A stretch of 64,000 bases of DNA from Akanthomyces muscarius (lineage: Eukaryota > Ascomycota > Sordariomycetes > Hypocreales > Cordycipitaceae): contig NW_026611614.1 in assembly GCF_028009165.1 (NCBI RefSeq), positions 186,001-250,000 on the forward strand, in the 5' to 3' direction. A model generated the notes under the pieces. The model worked only from the letters and a program-made list of their open reading frames with translations. It searched no databases and had not been told where the DNA came from. Position 1 is the first letter of the stretch. Each line of letters opens with the position of its first letter. This document shows positions 1 through 11,878 of the stretch, in pieces. The position numbers and the translations under genes are program-made.

Positions 1-739
1 AATTCATCCTGCATGAGAACGAAGGAGCACCCTGTGACTCATACAACCTTTTCCGATACCAATACTTTCTTGCCGAACGGCTTTGATGAGTCGGCCTCAG
101 CGCTCGCCAAGGCTGAGCCTGAGCTGGTGTTGACAAGTTGTACGGGAGGGCACCTAACGGTTTGCGCCGAGTGTGCAGAACGCCCGCAGCACCTGCGACA
201 CGAGAGCAGGCTGATTCTATGATGCACTATCGCTCCTGGCTATCGTCGACCCTAAAACCGGGAGCGTTGGGCGTAGTAGAATGCAATTTGCAGCGTGTGA
301 TCGTAGATACCCATGCTACGCCACCATGCCAACCACGTTGAAATCCACTTAGCCACTGACCGCATTTAAATGGCGAGCTGGTCTATGCTATAATCACGTT
401 CCACGATGCGGTAAATGTGAGGCAAAGCTGAGAGAATTCATATCACTTCAGTCTCTAAGTAGTATATTGTTTTATATAATTATCTTCCCTGTCGCCGCCA
501 TATATATCAGTCTCATTGCGAATACACGGGCAGGGCTGCACCCACGCCTACGCGAGCTGTGTATACCACCCGGCTCGATGTCTACACCACAAATTCTTAT
601 TTACCTACTTCATCCAACTCAATGGACGTATCGCCAGCGACTACGGTCAAGAGAAATCCGACGCAGCTTAAGCCGGTCAGGACAAAAAACAGCACGAAAC
701 GACGGCTCGGAGAAGAGCTTTGCCCTTACAAGACTCAAG
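1..739. other. Left edge, no recognised gene
   Basis: I recognise no gene here. Open frames on both strands overlap one another and match no family I know. The frame that becomes the histidine kinase relic further right is already open from about 467, but residues upstream of about 740 do not resemble the family. Confidence 0.4.
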
Positions 740-1400
740 TCTGGCGGCGCCTTACCACACAACGTTATACCCATCGATTCCATCGAAATGGCGCGGAGAC
801 TTCAAACCGTCAACTACTTTAAATATCTACCAATCGTTCTACTTGCGCCAGTCGTGCATATCAGCCTCAAATCGTGCGTAGACTTGGGCATCTCCTCATG
901 TATGACTACACCGTGCAAGCTGATTAACTTGGGCAATAGCATGATGCCCGCACTAGAGAACCGCGCCACGCCAACTCTAGCCGACAACACTAAGTCATTT
1001 AACATTCTACTCGCCAAAGACAACACTATGAACCAAAAATTAGCTGTCAAGATCTTGGAGAAGTACTACCGCGTTATGACGTAGCGGGCAACAGTTGGGA
1101 GGCCGTCGAGGCTGTTAAGGAGAAGAAGTTAGACTTTATTCTAATGGATGTTCAGACGCCTATTATAGATAGTTTCGAGGCCACTAGCAAGATTCGCGAA
1201 TACGAGCACAGCATGGGATCACATCACACACCCATTATTACCCTAACCGCCCACATAATAATAGGGCGTCACGAGAAATGTATTCAGGCTTAGATAGACG
1301 AATATTTGTCCAAACTGCTTCGGCAGAACTAGCTAGTTCAGACTTATGTGACTCTCAGAAGGCCGCTTTTAGAAAGCAATTAAGAGGAAGTTTAGATAGC
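740..1400 (+). pseudogene. Relic of group III hybrid histidine kinase (os-1/nik-1 type), C-terminal receiver end
   Basis: This is the C-terminal part of an osmosensing hybrid histidine kinase, which in intact form phospho-signals to the HOG pathway and is the phenylpyrrole/dicarboximide target. The first frame reads YFKYLPIVLLAPVVH, then CMTTPCKLINLGNSMMPALE and LLAKDNTMNQKLAVKILEKY, which is the linker and start of the receiver domain. Near 1075 the frame shifts by one base and continues with AVEAVKEKK, ILMDVQTP (the phospho-acceptor Asp region), FEATSKIREYE and IDEYLSK. At least two TAG stops interrupt the second part, at positions where the family has Gln. HAMPs, kinase and ATPase domains are absent. 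The motif order and spacing are family-typical, so the assignment is firm. The copy is dead, by frameshift and by CAG-to-TAG changes of the RIP kind. Confidence 0.85.
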
Positions 1401-1933
1401 ATTCTAGTCTAATAAAAACCCGAATTATAGTCTATAGATTATCGGACCTTCTACAACTCTTATTCTGCTTTAACCTTACGTAACTCTCTTATTTTATATA
1501 ACATAGATAACAACCTGGAAGGACGCAAAAACGATACCCACAGATACCATCATTATCATCATTCACAGACCTGTCTGATAACTGTGCATATTTATCAGCT
1601 TTATCAATTTTCAGGAATCAATAAAAAGTACATACAACAGCGCGTCTTTTAGTCGAAAATACTAAGTGCCGACTATCAGTCCACTGATGGCGGACATTAC
1701 CCACATACTATATGTCTTGTCAGACTAGATTCTTCGATTTTAGCAGGGAAGACTCACGTAATTACTATACTTCTCTCTCTAGCTTCTCAGCAATTAAGCT
1801 AAAGCTATACATTTAAAACAGGATGATAGCCAACCGCGAAGCTGTTGACCGCTGTCCACAGTGCCCACCTTGACCACTTGCCAACGTGAGGGTGGAGATA
1901 TCGAGCAACAATTAATATGATCAAGTAATAGGA
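1401..1933. other. AT-rich spacer, no gene seen
   Basis: AT-rich sequence with stops in all frames. It probably continues the RIP-affected tract between two relic genes. I see no promoter, RNA or repeat structure in it. Confidence 0.4.
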
Positions 1934-3297
1934 TTAGGCGGCAATAACAGTGCCACCACGTAAATTGCTTCTATCACTTATAAAGCCAAATAAAAATACA
2001 ACTAGAAGCGCCAGTGAGGCTCTAATAGCAGTAAGAGCATTCGCAGCGATACGATTAAAGCCCAGCGACCTATGATCTGTTAGACCTATTAGGAATGGAA
2101 TTCTTAAGAAAATAAGTACATAATAATAGAAGGCGTATAAGTCGTTAGAGGCGACCACGTTAAGAAAACAGCAAAGGCTATAACATATGTTAGCCACCGT
2201 TGATAGTGTAGAGCGGTTCGCTTGACAAGCGCCCAGTCAATTATCAGACTATGGACGCCAGGCTGTTTGCCTTCTACGTTATCTCTCTCTAGTCGTCGTT
2301 ATAGAATTTCCTGTTCTGCAGTGGAAAAGCGGACAAGGCTTAGCCCTATAAGCGGTCGAGGAATATCCGGGCTGCCTAACAAAAAGGTAAGCAGCACAAA
2401 AGAAACAACAAATATGAAAAGCCCTTTAACTATGTCTACAAGTTAGCAAAGCTAGTCTCAAACCGAGGAAGCAGAATAACGTATATAAGAACAGCCACTG
2501 CTAGCCTTTAATGCCATAGAACTTGTTAAGCTTGAGAATGCTGGAAGCTAGAATGGGACCGATAGCATTTCCACCAAACATTCCGAAGAAAAAAACCGAG
2601 GTTCACTTAGATAATTCGCACTTCGTATACCATATTGACAAGGTATACACTACACCAGGAATATACCCAGCCTCAGCAAACCCTAACATCAGCTAAGTGG
2701 CTAAAAACCCAGCCCTATTCTTCATAAAGACCTATATAGTGGCAACAAAGCCAAAAACCAGGACTTAACCAGCAATCCACTTACACGGCCCTATCTATAG
2801 CGTAGCACAATGTTAGTACTAACAGATTTGGAGATATTTGGGGGTAAAACTAACCCTCTATAAAACTATATTACAAGGAATCTCAAAGATTACGGTTGCT
2901 ATGAACATAAGCTAGTTTCCCAAATTGATTGTATCCCGACTCACACGAATATCCTTATCGAAGCCTCCGGTGAGGGCGCTGGCAAGGCTTATACGATCAA
3001 GCTAGAGAGCAAGCAGACTAAGAAACAGTAGGGGCAGGACGGCAAGGTCAATTCTTAGGTCAAGTCAATATACTCACTTCAGTTTTCAGGCCGCACGAGT
3101 GCCTACTTTCTGCGAACTGTTACCTCTTCAACAGCACTCTAGTCTTTATCTGGCTGCGACACCGACGTGGAGCTATCAGCAGGTATTGTCAGGTCCTCAT
3201 GATTGACGACAAATTGCTCCGTCTTTCTGTCGTGATTTAAATCGCGTTTGCCGTTTATGATGTCTAAAATCGACTCAGAGGTGGCTAAGATGGCCAT
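1934..3297 (-). pseudogene. Relic of MFS transporter, allantoate permease (ACS) family
   Basis: Reading the minus strand from an ATG at 3297, an MFS anion:cation symporter of the Dal5/allantoate permease type can be followed, with many stops. The N-terminal cytoplasmic stretch begins MAILATSESILD. Later come RISLASALTGGFDKD, INLGN and FIATVIFEIPCNIVL (TM1-2 region), LMLGFAEAGYIPG followed by VYTLSIWYTK (the ACS signature) and FFFGMFGGNAIGPILA. Then a loop reads PRPLIGLS and RFSTAEQEIL, and finally GFISDRSNLRG. This order fits a full-length transporter of roughly 450-500 residues. Several TAG codons and at least one frame change make it non-functional. The substrate cannot be inferred. It lies tail-to-tail with the histidine kinase relic. 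Confidence 0.75.
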
Positions 3298-4879
3298 ATT
3301 ACTGTACCAGAATTACTTTGCCCTACAGACTATATCACAGGCTAGCTGTGCAGCAATTTGGATATTTGAGTAATAATGGTTTTGCCGAAAAACATGTCAT
3401 TTATACTGTGGATGCCAGGACAACAGGGTCCAAGCCGTTATCCCGCGTTCAGAAGCTGGAGAAACGCAAAACGGAGACATACCAAGTATTTTAATGCGCT
3501 GGACATCAAGGTTCATCAATGCCCTAGTTACCGGCAGAAGCGCAACTGGGAACGCCTGTGCAGCTGATATTTGACTTCTTGTGCGCAACTGGTGGAGAAC
3601 CCGACTTAATCTGCCGCGATCGAAATCGCCGACCCTGCAGGGAGACAAATTGCGTACGGAAAAGGACTGAGTGGATGGTGTCCCGAGCACGTATGACGAC
3701 CATGGCATAATGGGTTACGCATCGTAGGTTCAGCAGCGCTGGAAGGGGTCGGGTGGGGTAGCAAGTTACAAGAAGAGCGTTGTTGTACGAGAAGCTGCAG
3801 CCAAAATAGACCGTGAACGTCAATAGAGTAGTTACTTTTGGATTTTCAACATCCGTCTTGGTGCATGATCGGTGACTACGATGTCAAGTGTAGAGTGTAG
3901 AAAAGAGTGGCAGTTGAAGCCGGCGCACTGCGACCGTTGCAAGCCCCGCGAAGTGGGCGACGCGCCGAGTGAGGCTCTTTTTGGCGTGCTGCGCGGGTTC
4001 CCGCTGTGCTTCACCGAGATGGTCCCGGGTAGGTGGCTTGCACGCTTCGGAGCCTAGAAGGGCTGCCATTGTTCTTCTTGCTCATTTCGATGCGTGGCAT
4101 CCTTTTGCTTCTGTCTGGCCGGAATCTACAGCGATAGGGATGTCTTTATCCCACACCAACGTCCATTACTGCATGCTGTCTAGGGTACAAAAAGGCATCA
4201 GGAGCTGCATTCCCCCGCCGCGTCCACTAGCGGCGTCTTTCGCACCTTTCCCAGGTAGGTTGGCGGAGGAGCCAGATTACCATGCGCATCGTAGGTTCAG
4301 ACGAGGGGCCCTATTCTGCCTTGGCAGCTTGAAGCTGCGTGGCTTCTGGCCACTCATGGCTACAATGAGCTTTTTGTCTGGATACAGTCGAGGCCACGGG
4401 CGGTCTGATTTCCCTCTTGGAAGTGCACACCGTTCCTCCGCATCTACGCCAATTTAGGCCTCCTTTGGGCCGCTAAATGTCGCCGGGCCGTGTTCCGCCG
4501 CCGATCGCCTATTCCCATTGACCAAATTTACCCCCCTACAGAGGGTCCACTGCTTTTCCTTGAAATTTAGCCTTACGCTGAAAAGCCGAAAATGGGCACG
4601 CAAAGTGAGTGCCTAGGGTTCAGGCTCATGAGATCCATTTTAGCCCGACAAAGTTTTAAATCATCGCCTTACATTCTCAACTCCTCCTCAAAATAATCTT
4701 TTTTTTTCGAAACAGCTCTATTATATGTAAATACAGAGAAAGGCGTTTCAAGTTTCACTCTTTTGCTAGTTAACTTATTACAAAAATGGTGGATCTCGAT
4801 CTGGCCGTCATTTGGTACCCTGTATCATGTTTTTCCCTTGGGCAAAAAAAAAAGACTGCATAGGCAGTAACTGATTAGA
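3298..4879. other. Intergenic, no recognised gene; one duplicated 15-mer
   Basis: Open frames of up to 162 codons occur on both strands between 3376 and 4457, but they overlap and match no family I recognise. The 15-mer GCATCGTAGGTTCAG occurs twice, at 3719-3733 and 4286-4300, which may mark two pieces of one repeated element. From about 4680 to 4870 the sequence is strongly A/T-rich. Confidence 0.35.
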
Positions 4880-6113
4880 CGCCATGTTTCTAATCAGAAA
4901 AATGCTTAGGATGACATAGAAAGGAAGCAGAGACACGGACGACGAAGGGGAGCCTCTAGGCGGACAGACTGGAAGAATAACGGAAGGTGGAAGATGAGGG
5001 TGTAGAAGATCATCCCGTGTACGAAGCTGAGGGCTAGCGCGCTAGCGGTGGTGCGGGTGCGGAAGATGCGGTAGGGGAGAATAGGCTGGGCGGCCCTTGA
5101 CTTATACCAAGCAAAAGCGCCAAGAACCGCGACGCTGACGAAAAGCGGAAGTAGCGTCCTCTACGAATCACCGGGGTATATGGCGCCCGCTTAGCTTAAG
5201 GGGCAGTGTTAGGGCGATAGCACCGACCACGAGCAGAGCGAGGCCGCACTAGTCGAAGCCTGCGAGCTGCTACACTAGGCCGCCCTTAAGTGGCTTTAAC
5301 GTAAGGTAGAAGATAGACAACGGAAGACAGAGAGCGACGAGTGGCAGGTTCATCTAGCCGATCTATCGCTAGGACGCATACTCGCCAAGCAGCGCGCCCA
5401 CGACGGGGCTGAGGACGCTCCCTAACACGAACGGGATAGAGACTAGGCCGATATAGAAAGCGTGTTCCCGTAGGGTGGTGATGTTGGCGACGAGGATCTC
5501 GTTCAGGACATTGATATATCCGCCCCTGGACCCTTATAGCGCACAGGCGAGGATGAGGACGGACACCCGATCACCTCCGAGAGGCCCATGTACACGGGCA
5601 GCATAACCGTGACGACCAGCAGAAACGAGGCGTTCGCCCAGAACGCCTACAGGTACGTTCCGTCAAACTCTTCCGTTATGGTCTAGATCCTGCGTCAGCT
5701 AGTTGTTGCGAGCTCAGGCTGCGCCGCGGGTGGCGGACTTACAGGTATGACAACCGCCAACGCCGTGGCGTCGATAGAGACAATGAAGACCATCAGCAGG
5801 ATGGACAAAAAGTAAGATAGAACATAAGTGGTTTTTGTAACTCCTCTTGAGCGTTAAAGCCTTTCTTCAGGTCGTGGTCACCAAACGACGAGGGGGTCTC
5901 CGGCGCAGCGTGGTGCGGCGTTGCCGCGCTGGCTGTGTTGGCTGTGCTGGTCATGTTGGCGGTTATGTTGGCTTTGCTGGTCATGTTGGCCGCGTTGAAA
6001 TCCTGCAATGGCATCGTGTGACGGGAAAGCTGGCGGGGCGGCACGCACGAGTCGTCCATGCGCAATGCAGGCTGCTGACGGTAGTCTTCAGATTGCTCAG
6101 TGCGCAACCGCAT
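4880..6113 (-). pseudogene. Relic of MFS multidrug transporter (DHA2, 14-TM type), C-terminally truncated
   Basis: From an ATG at 6113 the minus strand encodes a hydrophilic N-terminal tail with short degenerate repeats (NMTS, ANIT, NMTS, ANTA). A frameshift near 5815 leads into ILLMVFIVSIDATALAVVIP, the DHA2 TM1 motif. A likely intron runs from the GTAAGT at about 5734-5739 to an acceptor near 5690. Then follow TITEEFDGTYL, a TAG, FWANASFLLVVTVMLPVYMG, a frameshifted motif C region and WMNLPLVA. Last come LLPLFVSVAVLGAFAW and LSFVHGMIFYTLIFHLPLFF. Roughly the last third of a DHA2 protein is missing. Such proteins export drugs or secondary metabolites at the plasma membrane. It starts 370 bp from, and diverges from, the amidotransferase relic, as paired genes of a metabolite cluster often do. 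Confidence 0.75.
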
Positions 6114-6482
6114 TGCATATTATACGGCCAGGTTTTGTCTGCTGTCGAAGACTCAAAGGAAGGAGCTGTTTCAGGCCCTTCAAGAACCGCCACTTCCATA
6201 CCTGGACAGCCACTCGCTCCATGGCTCGACAGCCACCCCCACCATCGTGCATAGCCAGATTTGGCTACGGTATTATGGCGAAGGCATGACACGGAGAGAA
6301 AGAACAAGGCAGTTGCCCCGGACGCTATGTGCGAGAACACCATTTTATAATGCTCGCGTCTCCCCCGCGTCTCCCCCGCGTCTCCCCCTCGGCCAACACA
6401 CCTGCCAATCTCACGCAGGCTCTACACACCACGCTCCGCAGAATATCCAGCAGCTGTCATCCAAACATCCCATCCTGCAGCG

Positions 6483-8715
6483 ATGTGTGGTTTCATTGCT
6501 GTGTACACTCACACCGCGGCTGCCGATTCGTCTTCGGGAGGGCCCGAGTCGCCAGCAGCCGGGGAGAGCAACACCGGGTCTGCTCTTCGCAGGCAGCTTG
6601 AAAGGTCTCTCGAGCTGATCAAGCATCGAGGACCGGACGGCTGTGATGTGTGGGTGGACGATGAGGCCACGGTTGGTCTCGGACATTGCCGACTCGCCAT
6701 CAACGACACGTCCCTGCCGGGATCCCAGCCGCTGCACAGCGCAGATGACCAGATCCACGCGGTCGTCATCGGAGAGATCTACGAGTACGAGGAGCTGCGA
6801 CGGTACTACGAGGGCGGCGGGTACACATTTCGCGGGCACAGCGACAGCGAGCTTGTCCTGGCCCTCTACATCATGCACGGCGCGCCCGGCCTCTTTCGGC
6901 ATCTCCGCGGTGAGTTCTCCTTCGTGATCGTAGACGAGAGAGCGGACGCCAGGAAGGTCATAGCCGCAAGAGACAGGTTCGGCATCAAACCGCTGTTCTG
7001 GACGGTGGATCAGGGCAGAGTCTTGTTCGCAGCCGAGGCGAAGGCGTTCCTCGGCCTGGGCTGGACCCCGGCGTAGGACGCGGAGAGCATCGCCTCGTCG
7101 CGATGGCTCGCCGACGACAGGACCATGTTTCAGGGCGTCAGGAAGGTCGCACCAGGCTACTGGATGGAGATCGGGCCAGAATCGGCACTGTCCGAGTTAG
7201 GCACTCGGCCGTACTCGGATCAGCAGTATGCCACGAACGCTGCGAGAGACGATGGCGAGAAGCACGACGAGGACTCTGTCGCCAGGATGGTCCAGTCGGT
7301 CCGCGAAAAGCTGGTGGACGCCGTGCGCGTGCGCCTTCGAGCAGACGTCCCGATGGGCCTCTACCTCTCTGGTGGCATCGATTCCTCCGCCGTCGCCGGC
7401 ATCGTGGCGCATCTTGTGAGTCGGGAGGGCAGCACGTTGGGCAGCTGCCGCGCTGATGCTGCCGGTCGTCCGCCCCGGATCAAGTGCTTCACTGTTGGCT
7501 ATATCGATGCCACGTATGATGAATCAGGTGAGCTCCAGCGGCGCACACTTCATAGACGCTAATATGCTAACACGCGGCCCTGGTAGATATTGCCGCGAGC
7601 ATAGTAAAATGGCTTAGTGAAAGATACAGGCTCTAGGTCGAGTGCCACAGGCTCGAGATGGATAAGCAGAAGCTCGCCGACAACCTCGAGGACTCTATAT
7701 ACCACACCAAGTATCACATCTTTGACCTGAACACCACGGCCAAGTCTATGCTGTCGAGTCTGCCGCGGGAGCACGGGATCCGGTCCGTGCTGTCCGGAGA
7801 AGGATCGGGTGAGCATTTTGCGGGGTACTACTACTTTACCGCAGATTTCATGTAAGAAGATGACCACAGCATGGCTAAATCCGTCCTGGTCGACGATAAG
7901 GGATGAATGGCGCTGTAGTCGCGCGTGATTTCTGAAATGACAGATATAGTCAAGCCGTAAGGTCTGGCGATGAGCGCATAGGATACAGGATCGGACCTAA
8001 AGAGTGGCATGACACTGCCCGTGGTGCTCTCCTTGTTCCTGCAGGGCAGGATCTTTGCCAACTAGGTGCTCGCCGCGCGGAGACCGGTGCCGGGCTCGAG
8101 ACTTCGTTCCTTCTTCGCCGCCAACGACAAGATGGAGCACTGGCACCCGCTCCATAAGTCACGAAGACACTGCTGCCGAACACTATCCTGACTGGTGTCG
8201 GGGATCGGTTCGAGATGCGGAACAGCATAGAGGGCTGGCCGCCTTTTCTCGACCACCACCTCGCAGAGCACGTCAATGCGTTGCCGCCCAGCGTCAAGAT
8301 GCGGTACTCGCCGGATGAGAGCCAGGGCCGTGCGCAGGGCAGCGCGGACGACTACTGGTGGAAGGGCCCGGGGTCTGGTCTGCGATCCGTCACCGAAAAA
8401 TGGATACTGCGGGAGGCGGTGCGGCCCTTTGTGTCAGAGGACATGCATAGACGCAAGAAGGTCATATTTCTCGCGCCCATTTGATAGGCCAAGGGTGGCC
8501 CGATTTATCTTCTGTTCTGGCGGACTCTGACGGAGGAGTCGGTCTGAGAACTAGGGCTTGTCTGTTGGTCGTTTTTGTAGGACGCCTTAGAGCGCGGGTT
8601 TGGTGAGGCGGCTGACGGGGCTTACTTTAGGACCGTAGTCTATACTGCTAGCTGGGTGACTATTTCCGATCGATTCAGGAAAGCGCAGGAGCAATTGCGG
8701 ACCGAGGACGTGTGA
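6483..8715 (+). pseudogene. Broken class II glutamine amidotransferase / asparagine synthetase-like gene
   Basis: The frame begins MCGF, giving the N-terminal catalytic Cys2 of a class II glutaminase domain. KHRGPDG, GLGHCRLAI, FRGHSDSELVLALY and RDRFGIKPLF follow in canonical order. A TAG at 7074-7076 sits where the family often has Trp. The synthetase domain then continues with GVRKVAPGYW, the PPi-loop LSGGIDSSAVAG and CFTVGYID. A probable intron (GTGAGC to GGTAG, about 7528-7586) precedes SVLSGEGSGEHFAGYYYF. More stops and frameshifts follow, then MRNSIEGWPPFLDHHLAE, WILREAVRPF and a C-terminus ending at TGA 8713-8715. Near full length but with several nonsense codons. Family members make Asn from Asp and Gln, or amidate precursors in metabolite clusters. 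Which applied here is unknown. Confidence 0.85.
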
Positions 8716-9929
8716 ATAAACCTTACATGTAGCTGGGTTTGCAACTTACGCAGGAACTAGGATGCTGTGGCTGACTCTAGTATAATACGAAGTGTGTAAA
8801 CTAAATGCTACTTTTTCCTATCTGCCACTCTCTTATTACTCGCAACCAGATTCTACCCAACCTAAACATTGCCGTTGCGGCGGCATGTAACGAGAATTTT
8901 AGGCTACGGACAGTGTATGGCACTCCATTGTCCGTGACCAACCTGCCAGGTTGGCTAACGAGGCCTGCGCTGCGAGGCAAAAACTCGATCCCGAGATACT
9001 CTGTCGTCCTGAAACCAGGCTGCGTAGACTTCTAGACCTTCTTCTACGTGCTGATTTCCTCCTTGGACGAGCCTTCCCAGTTCTGGAAGAAGACTCGGTC
9101 TCTGGCCGACGATTTCGCAGGAGGGTCGACTATCTCCACGGCGCACTTATAGTTCACTCCCTTATCACCTCCCGTCTTAGAAACTATAGTAAAGAATATA
9201 GTAGTAGAGGTAATGTTATATATTGTACCATGCTTAACGTTCTATATAATAACGACTCTATAATCTTAGAGCTCGTGTAGAGGTACTAGCCCGTTTAAAC
9301 CCGAGCACACGGTGTGGCATGTCTGCCCTTTAAATTGAATTATGCCTCTATAACCTAGACTATTGCTAGCGGCTACTACTAAGACGTAGAGCTTACTTGC
9401 GTTTAGATACTTTATAATGCTGAAATTATATCTAACGCGTAAGTCTAGGAGTGCTAGTGAGCGTAAAGTCCTTATGTCTACTTTCTTACTACCGGTACAT
9501 TCCCAACAACCCTCTCTCTCCTGAACAACAAGACGACAAACAGACAAGATTACAGGCTTCGGGTGACTCACGTTGGGTCGCACACTACGATAACGGAGAT
9601 TACGGTTAGGGTACCCATATTACCCCGGAAATTGTGGCAATCTAGCAGGCGTTCCTACCAGTAGATCTCTGGGTAGATCGTCTGACCGCCTGGATCGTTG
9701 AGATCTAACTACTTAAATTGAATCTCAAACGCTTTCTGTTCTGATCTCCTAGGTCTTGGATCAAACCATTGCATTTTTATGGCGATGTGGGTAGGAGACG
9801 ATGAATTAGCCATAGAAGCTGGCGTAGAGGACACGGTGCCCATAGTGTCGCTGGCCGGGTCCTCGTTGACACGGAGACAGAGGTTAGGTAACGTTAGGTA
9901 TTACGAGGAATATTGGGAGTCACGGGCAG
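8716..9929. other. Intergenic, AT-rich, no recognised gene
   Basis: Short overlapping frames only. A plus-strand frame near 8880-9035 continues past one TAG but matches nothing I know. 9160-9480 is AT-rich with many TATA-like words, consistent with a mutated repeat. Confidence 0.35.
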
Positions 9930-10068
9930 GCGGGGTACTGGCGAAACTTAGCGGGGTACTGGCGAAACTCAGCGGGGTACTGGCGAACCTCAGCGGCGAG
10001 GCTTAGCGGGGTACTGGCAAAGCCTAGCGGGGTACTAGCGAGGCTTAGCGGGGCACTGGCGAAGCTCA
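9930..10068 (+). repeat. 21-bp minisatellite, six units plus one partial
   Basis: Units read GCGGGGTACTGGCGAAACTT plus A and start at 9930, 9951, 9972, 10006, 10027 and 10048. A 13-bp truncated unit (GCGGCGAGGCTTA) lies at 9993-10005. Divergence is mostly at positions 11-20 of the unit. Because 21 is a multiple of three, the array is translatable on both strands and creates repeat-rich open frames, but I see no evidence that either is a gene. Related words continue loosely to about 10110. Confidence 0.9.
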
Positions 10069-10871
10069 GCAGCCACAGCAGGGTACCTAGGTAGCAAGGT
10101 AGGTAGCTCAGCGGGGCACCAGCATCGGGATCGCTGGCCACTCGATACGTTGCCGCAACGCTTGCTGGGCTGGCGGCTTGCCGCAGTGGATTTGGCAGCG
10201 GTTTGAATAATGAGTCGTAAGTATAAAATACCTGGTTTGGTCGATTGACGGTCGAGTGTCAGAACTGCATATTGGCTGGCAGACACCAAGGCCACGGTCG
10301 GAGGCTTGCGCTAATTCGTCGTGAAAGATGTGGAAAACTTCGTATGTGCCTAGAACCAGTGCCTACAAGACTGCAACATTGCTGCGAAGCAGACTGTTGA
10401 CGGGGAGCCTGCCAACTTGTTAACCAGCCAATAATGTCCGCGGGGGGCAGCCTTTGCCTGGCACCTCTAGTAGTATTTGGTCAATGTCAACTTTCGTCTA
10501 GGGTTCTCAACCGAGGTGTCCATGGACTATATAGATATATCTTGACAAACAGTTAAAGCTATTTGACCACGTAAGATCTGTCCAATTTGAGAGGTTGATA
10601 GTTGATGAGATGGACCATTGTGCATGCTTCGAGGTTGGAAGATCAAAGTCCTGTATAGTGATCTGAGGTCTATAACAAGTTAAAACTAGTGCGTTGGTAA
10701 GGATTCGCTCGTGTGGAATACTATGTCGAAGTTGAAATGCTTGAATGAAACGTAATATTTCGTCTAGCGCATTTTAAAGAAGGCAAGACTAAAGCAAAAA
10801 AGCAATGTATGGAGACGACTCTAAACCAAATCCACTCCGAAGCTGTAGAGACTTATGACAACGTAGCCACG
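10069..10871. other. Intergenic, no gene seen
   Basis: No family-like frame, RNA structure or repeat was recognised after the minisatellite. Confidence 0.35.
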
Positions 10872-11878
10872 CTAGGAATATATTTTCTTGTCCAGGCAAT
10901 TACAATTTCCATTTCTCGCAAGAAGGCAGTTACGAAATTGGCAAGCTTCTGCTTCGTAGTTTTTCCTAGCTGCAAGTTGTGGATTAGCCCAAGGAATACC
11001 AGTAGTATAGAGCGGATAGCTCGTACCCTCAGGACTCTCAAAGTGCCCATCCTTCGGGGGCGGCACTCCGTGGTACTCCTGGAAACTGTCCATTGGTGTA
11101 ATACAGGCCTTGATGCTTGGATACTCGTGCGGCGGCTGTCGTAGAGTGTCGGGTGTCGCTGGTATTTCGGTTGTGAATGCGTAAGCATACTGGTAATCCA
11201 ATCGGTTCTGGGCTAATTAGAGAATGCCGCGAGATTGTTGGGGAAATCGACGACTCACCACTGACGCGCCGAGCCAGACATATACGCCTGTTGACACCAC
11301 CCTGTTTGTGATGATGTTCGTTTCGTCAAGCCTGCCGCGATCTGGAAATAGAATCCGACTGATGGCATTTAACTTCTTCTGGCCCCAGAGGTAGCCGCGG
11401 CTGTGGAGGCGAACTGCCCCGTCTTCTAATTGGGAGACATTGCGCAACTTCTGGCCATGAATCCATATTCTTTTACCACCCAGTTTGACAAGGTATGACC
11501 GAGGGGTCCAGGGGCTCTTGAAGTCGGCAACTAGGCACAGTTAGCTTCGTATTACACGTTAGCAGTTGCGGCAGGCTCACACTTAGACTGAAAGGCTACA
11601 TGGTATGGCCCCATATCCATTGCGAGGTCAACGCTTTGCAACCGAAGACCCTCGAGCCATTCATCCTTGCGCTGGTCAAAGGGTGCAACACTGTGGGTGA
11701 GATATTTCGAGGGGATCGTGGGAACCAGAGCGGACCTCTTCTCGTTGCCGTCCGCATCGCTAGTCAGGTCAACGAAAGGTCCCATGGCGACAGCCGGCGA
11801 ACCCAAAACACCGGTACTGCTGTTGAGGGCCTTATTGGAAAGGATCGAAGTGCACAGGGAAGGAAGAAAGCGCTTCAA
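10872..11878 (-). other. Unassigned minus-strand open frames, possible decayed multi-exon gene
   Basis: Three consecutive minus-strand frames (11878-11552, 11447-11217, 11201-10872) have protein-like composition, with segments such as DMGPYHVAFQSKCEP, HSRGYLWGQKKLN and TPMDSFQEYHGVPPPKDGHF. They are separated by stops or frame changes. I could not join them with convincing splice sites and do not recognise a family. They may be one interrupted gene, or chance. Confidence 0.2.

Noticed and set aside
3832..4457. Overlapping open frames of up to 162 codons on both strands
   Set aside because: Composition follows local GC content, no motif or splice structure, and frames on both strands are equally long.
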